64,000 bases of DNA, taken from contig JAGOBB010000005.1 in NCBI GenBank assembly GCA_017983615.1, positions 62,001-126,000 on the forward strand, read 5' to 3'. The DNA is from Azonexus sp. Its GTDB lineage: Bacteria > Pseudomonadota > Gammaproteobacteria > Burkholderiales > Rhodocyclaceae. The notes under the pieces are model-generated. The model was not told the DNA's origin, made no database searches, and was given only the letters and a program-made list of their open reading frames with translations. Made by a program: the position numbers and the translations under genes. Each line of letters starts with the position of its first letter. The first letter of the stretch is position 1. Below are positions 60,702-64,000 of this stretch, piece by piece.

Positions 60702-61360
60702 GCCACCGCTCCGCGATGGAAGTGCAGGAAACGGCCGCGATAGGCTTCGCCATCGGCAAAGGTGCAGTCGGCCCGTGACTCGCCGTACAGGTAGCCAAAC
60801 CCGACCATCGCCCGCCGGAAGGCTGGACAGTTGCCACGATTCGGATCGACGATCAGCACTTCGCCACCGGCCGTCGAATGCCGGTCGATGAAGGTCGCCA
60901 GTTGCGCCGGCTGGTCGCGCTCGTAGAGCACGTCGCTGCCGATAATCAGGTCAAACTGGCCAAGTTCGGAATTGGTCCGGCCCCAGTTGCCGTCGGCGTA
61001 AGTCATCGGCCCGAGAGCGTTGAGGCGCAGATTTTCTTCGAGAAATGGCCGGCTCATCGGATGGGCGTCGCTGGCCGTCATGTCGCCTTCGCGCTTGTGC
61101 ACGACCAGACTGGCCAGACAGAGACCGGCGCCGATTTCCAGAATGCGCTTGCCGACCAGGTCAAAACTGTCCATGGCCTTGGCCAGCACCCGGGCCGACG
61201 GCCAGATCTGGCCGAACAGCGACCAACTGGAGGGTGAAATGCCGGCCGCTTCCGCTTCGCCGAGCGGATCGTGATATTGCTGGCGGTCGAGCAGCGAGCG
61301 AATCCGGTATTCCGTACCGCCGATGAGGACGGACTGGAGCCGGACCTGATAACCAAGCAT
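60698..61360 (-). CDS. Class I SAM methyltransferase, METTL21/lysine-methyltransferase-like
   Basis: 220 residues. WPSARVLAKAMDSFDLVGKRILEIGAGLCLASLVVHKREGDMTASDAHP is the SAM pocket, followed by FDLIIGSDVLYERDQPAQLATFI, the seven-beta-strand arrangement of protein-lysine methyltransferases. Substrate unknown. Upstream partner of tpm. Confidence 0.8.
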   Translation of the reverse strand: MLGYQVRLQSVLIGGTEYRIRSLLDRQQYHDPLGEAEAAGISPSSWSLFGQIWPSARVLAKAMDSFDLVGKRILEIGAGLCLASLVVHKREGDMTASDAHPMSRPFLEENLRLNALGPMTYADGNWGRTNSELGQFDLIIGSDVLYERDQPAQLATFIDRHSTAGGEVLIVDPNRGNCPAFRRAMVGFGYLYGESRADCTFADGEAYRGRFLHFHRGAVA

Positions 61361-61533
61361 GGGAGAGACTTCTCTTCTGTGAAGCGGGGTTGCGCATCAG
61401 AAAATGTTCCGATCGAACGGGCACAACGCTTCCGAGAAGGGCGATGCAGGGCCGAAAAGGCACTCGCTGGGGAGACCGGGCAAGCCGGTACGGCTAGGGT
61501 AACACCTGAAAGCGATGCAACCTATCGCTCCGT

Positions 61534-62004
61534 TCAGGCATCGGCCAGCGGCAGGGCGCTTTTATCCACCACCTTGCGCAGCACGAAACTGGAATGCACG
61601 CCGGTCACGCCGGCAATGCGCGTGATGCGGTTGAGCAGCAGTTCCTGGTAACCATCCATGTCGCGCACCACCACCTTGAGCTGGTAGTCGGCGTCCTGGC
61701 CGGTGATCAGCAGGCACTCCAGCACCTCGGGGATTTCGGCGATCCGGGTCTCGAAATTGGCGAAGCGCTCCGGCGTGTGCTGGTCCATCGAAATGTGGAT
61801 CAAGGCCATCAGCGCCAGTCCGAGCTTTTTCGCGTCGAGGTGGGCCCGGTAGCCGGCGATCAGGCCTGACTCCTCCAACGTGCGCACCCGGCGCAGGCAG
61901 GGCGACGGCGACAGGCCGATACGGTCGGCCAGATCCTGGTTGCTGATGCGGCCATCGGACTGCAGGATGGCGAGAATTTGCCGGTCGTAGCGATCGAGTT
62001 CCAT
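61534..62004 (-). CDS. Lrp/AsnC-family transcriptional regulator
   Basis: 156 residues. Winged HTH LDRYDRQILAILQSDGRISNQDLADRIGLSPSPCLRRVRTLEESGLI followed by an RAM (ACT-like) effector domain (LIHISMDQHTPERF ... VTGVHSSFVLRKVVDKSALPL). Amino-acid-responsive regulator; target not evident. Confidence 0.9.
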   Translation of the reverse strand: MELDRYDRQILAILQSDGRISNQDLADRIGLSPSPCLRRVRTLEESGLIAGYRAHLDAKKLGLALMALIHISMDQHTPERFANFETRIAEIPEVLECLLITGQDADYQLKVVVRDMDGYQELLLNRITRIAGVTGVHSSFVLRKVVDKSALPLADA

Positions 62005-62096
62005 AGGCTTGCCAAGAGACGATTGAGCAACAACATTGCCACGCCACCCCAGTCTTCGGCAAGCCCATGTCACCTTTATGCCGATATCAGCCAGTA

Positions 62097-62576
62097 TCAG
62101 TCACGCCAGGCGCTGAACACGAATCCACTATCCTTGCGGGACTGATGGCAGGCATGGCACTCCTGCTGCCCCTTGGCATCCAGGCTGTTCTGCTGCTTTC
62201 CGGGGGCGAACAGGGCGTATCCCCAGCCATCGGTCGCGGCATGGCGCCGGGCATCGCGGGACATGACCAGGACTGCCTTGCGCTTGCCCTCGGCGACCGC
62301 ATTGTCCTGATCGACCGCTTCAAAGAGATCGAAGACGATCACCGAACCGTCGGCAAACCGACCGGCCGCCCGGTAGCCCTGAATGGCCTTCGGATTGGCG
62401 TAGAGATGGTGAATTCCCCCGACGGCGTCATACAGGGGGTGGCCGGGCTTGAGAACCATCGACTTGACGTGGCCCCACTGGCGATATTTCTCCGGATGGG
62501 CGACATCGCCAGCCTCGGCCGGCAGGGTCACAACTGCCGCGATGGCGAACATGGTCAGGGCTTTCAGTACATGCAT
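62097..62576 (-). CDS. Cytochrome P460-family protein
   Basis: 159 residues with a signal peptide (LKALTMFAIAAVVTLPAEAG) and the covalent heme motif CHACH in GQQECHACHQSRKDSGFVFSAW near the C terminus. GHPLYDAVGGIHHLYANPKAIQGYRAAGRFADGSVIVFDLFE is characteristic. P460 enzymes oxidise hydroxylamine/NO; others are c'-like NO binders. Strong GAGGAGAG site. Divergent from the Cys-cluster MarR gene. Confidence 0.88.
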   Translation of the reverse strand: MHVLKALTMFAIAAVVTLPAEAGDVAHPEKYRQWGHVKSMVLKPGHPLYDAVGGIHHLYANPKAIQGYRAAGRFADGSVIVFDLFEAVDQDNAVAEGKRKAVLVMSRDARRHAATDGWGYALFAPGKQQNSLDAKGQQECHACHQSRKDSGFVFSAWRD

Positions 62577-62630
62577 GATGCTCTCCTCTGTCAGATGAGT
62601 GGGTGGCCGCCATCCGGGCGGCACGACTTA

Positions 62631-62647
62631 AGTTTCGATGCGAAACT
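62631..62647. promoter_or_regulatory. Palindromic operator between P460 and MarR genes
   Basis: Perfect inverted repeat AGTTTCG-ATG-CGAAACT in the divergent gap, 41 bases from the MarR start and 55 from the P460 start. Likely the site of autoregulation by the MarR protein. Confidence 0.65.
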
Positions 62648-62687
62648 ATTATTTGTCAACTTCGTTTTGAGTCGCTACCATCAGATC

Positions 62688-63242
62688 ATGACCAACACAC
62701 TTCCCGAACTGCTTGCCGCCCTCTCCCGCGCCATGCAGAACGAGCAGCGCCAGGCGGCGGTAAGCGCCGGTCTGCTGCCTGTCCAGCTGGCAATCCTGGG
62801 CTATCTGCGCGACGCCAATCGCTACAGCAACACCCAGCAGGCGCTCACCGAATATCTGGGCCTGACCAAAGGCACGGTCTCGCAAAGCCTGAAAGTGCTG
62901 GAAGAGCGCGGCTGGCTGGTCCGCCAGGGAGATACCGTCGACCGCCGCAGCGTTCGGCTGGGCCTGTCCGCGGCGGGACTCGCCATGCTGGCGACCGTGG
63001 TCGACGATGCCTGGGGACGGACGGCGGCAACGCTGCCGGCCGCGGAACAAGCCGTCTTGAGCCAGCTACTGACCCGCTTGCTGAGCGCCTGGCAGCATGC
63101 GCGCCACGGCAAGACCTTCGGCGTCTGCCATAGCTGCCGCCATTTCCGCCCTGGCCAGACCAGCCATCAATGCGGCCTGACCGGCGAAGCCCTCAGCGAT
63201 GAAGACAGCGCGCGCATCTGCCGAGAACACAGCCTGGGGTGA
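62688..63242 (+). CDS. MarR-family regulator with C-terminal cysteine cluster
   Basis: 184 residues. MarR winged helix (LPVQLAILGYLRDANRYSNTQQALTEYLGLTKGTVSQSLKVLEERGWLVRQGDTVDRRSVRLGLS), then an extra tail FGVCHSCRHFRPGQTSHQCGLTGEALSDEDSARICREH with four cysteines, a likely Fe-S or zinc site. Divergent from the P460 gene across a palindrome, so it probably senses NO, O2 or redox state and controls P460. Metal content is inferred. Confidence 0.85.
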   Translation: MTNTLPELLAALSRAMQNEQRQAAVSAGLLPVQLAILGYLRDANRYSNTQQALTEYLGLTKGTVSQSLKVLEERGWLVRQGDTVDRRSVRLGLSAAGLAMLATVVDDAWGRTAATLPAAEQAVLSQLLTRLLSAWQHARHGKTFGVCHSCRHFRPGQTSHQCGLTGEALSDEDSARICREHSLG

Positions 63243-63430
63243 GGTCGCAAGCAAGGCAAGGCATGGCACGCCTGCCGCATAATGGCAAACAACAGATTTA
63301 TAATTTCATCATTTAACATTTTGCCGCAATAATATTGCCGTAACCTAATAATTCAAGCGATAAAACGCAATCGTCTGCCAGCCGGAATCGCCTAAAATCT
63401 CCTCATCGAAATTGCTTTCCGGAGCCCGCC

Positions 63431-64000
63431 ATGATCACCAACCCTGCGACCAAATACGCCGCCTTCCCGCCGGTCCGCCTTGCCGACCGTCAGTGGCCAA
63501 ACCGCGTCATCACGACGCCGCCGATCTGGATGAGTACCGACCTGCGCGACGGCAACCAGTCGCTTTTCGAGCCCATGAACGCCGAGAAGAAGATGCGCAT
63601 GTTCAAGATGCTTTGCGCCATCGGCTTCAAGGAAATTGAGGTCGCCTTCCCGTCGGCCTCGGAAACCGAATTCGGCTTCGTGCGTGAGCTGATCGAGGGC
63701 CGCCATATACCCGACGACGTTTCCATCGAGGTGCTCACCCAGGCCAGAGAACACCTGATCCGCCGCACCTTCGAGTCGCTCAAGGGCGCCAAGAAGGCCA
63801 TCGTCCACGTCTATAACGCGACCTGCAAGACCTTCCGCGACAACGTCTTCGGCATGAGCAAGGCCGAGGTCGTGCAGATGGCGGTCGATGCCGTCAGGCT
63901 GATCCGCGCCCAGGCCGAAGCGATGCCGGAAACCGAGATCACGCTCGAATACAGCCCGGAACTCTTCACCGCCACCGAACTCGATTTCGCCAAGGAAGTC
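63431..64000 (+). CDS. leuA: 2-isopropylmalate synthase, N-terminal part
   Basis: 190 codons visible, gene continues beyond the window. Starts [25 protein letters not shown] with a GGAG ribosome site. The metal motif [21 protein letters not shown] is present, followed by the TIM barrel ([21 protein letters not shown] and [21 protein letters not shown]). It is the longer, yeast-like class of LeuA. First committed step of leucine biosynthesis. Confidence 0.93.
   Translation, partial: MITNPATKYAAFPPVRLADRQWPNRVITTPPIWMSTDLRDGNQSLFEPMNAEKKMRMFKMLCAIGFKEIEVAFPSASETEFGFVRELIEGRHIPDDVSIEVLTQAREHLIRRTFESLKGAKKAIVHVYNATCKTFRDNVFGMSKAEVVQMAVDAVRLIRAQAEAMPETEITLEYSPELFTATELDFAKEV

Overview
The window looks like the chromosome of a betaproteobacterium of the Rhodocyclales (Dechloromonas/Azonexus type). 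The evidence is high GC, an rpsU-yqeY-dnaG-rpoD operon, betaproteobacterial-style LptE, HolA and XerD, thiopurine methyltransferase, and a strong investment in redox and signalling proteins. Genus assignment is inference; no rRNA gene is present.

Layout. 1-6246 (minus): a DAB-type inorganic carbon accumulation operon with DabA flanked by three complex-I antiporter-like subunits, the last cut by the window edge. 6437-9371 (plus): peroxiredoxin, an HTH-receiver fusion and a soluble chemotaxis receptor. 9464-12934: dnaE. 12935-14625: a lower-GC island with two accessory genes separated by an integron attC-like site. 14626-21095: heme-motif GGDEF/EAL sensor, sialidase-like protein, double receiver protein, flavodoxin-like protein and pirin, with a divergent LysR regulator. 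22192-34613: quinone reductase-like enzymes, solute-binding proteins, hemerythrin, NDH-2, a qor-TAXI-ParA operon, a Cache protein, YdcF and UvrD. 34827-35897: an orphan gene and a 0.5-kb inverted repeat. 35898-50909: core genes (leuS, lptE, holA, proA, ogt, xerD, ybaK, folB, plsY, tsaD, rpsU, yqeY, dnaG, rpoD, tRNA-Ile2). 51048-56272: small and membrane proteins, an ECF sigma/anti-sigma pair, a COG4315-type lipoprotein and a methyltransferase. 56417-64000: an NTF2-like protein, a TPR/ATP-grasp protein overlapping serC, rnpB, two methyltransferases, Lrp, cytochrome P460 with a divergent Cys-cluster MarR regulator, and the start of leuA.

The strongest unexplained signal is an interspersed element. 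The 12-mer AATGCTACGGTC occurs 12 times exactly in 64 kb, in both orientations, between genes and inside four coding positions. Two further copies are damaged, one by a point change and one by a 27-bp insertion. Each copy is followed by two A/T tracts about one helical turn apart, and A and T runs substitute for each other. This architecture resembles the Pasteurellaceae uptake signal sequence, so a DNA-uptake-like role is proposed as inference. A second family of three structured repeats and the long inverted repeat upstream of leuS are also described.
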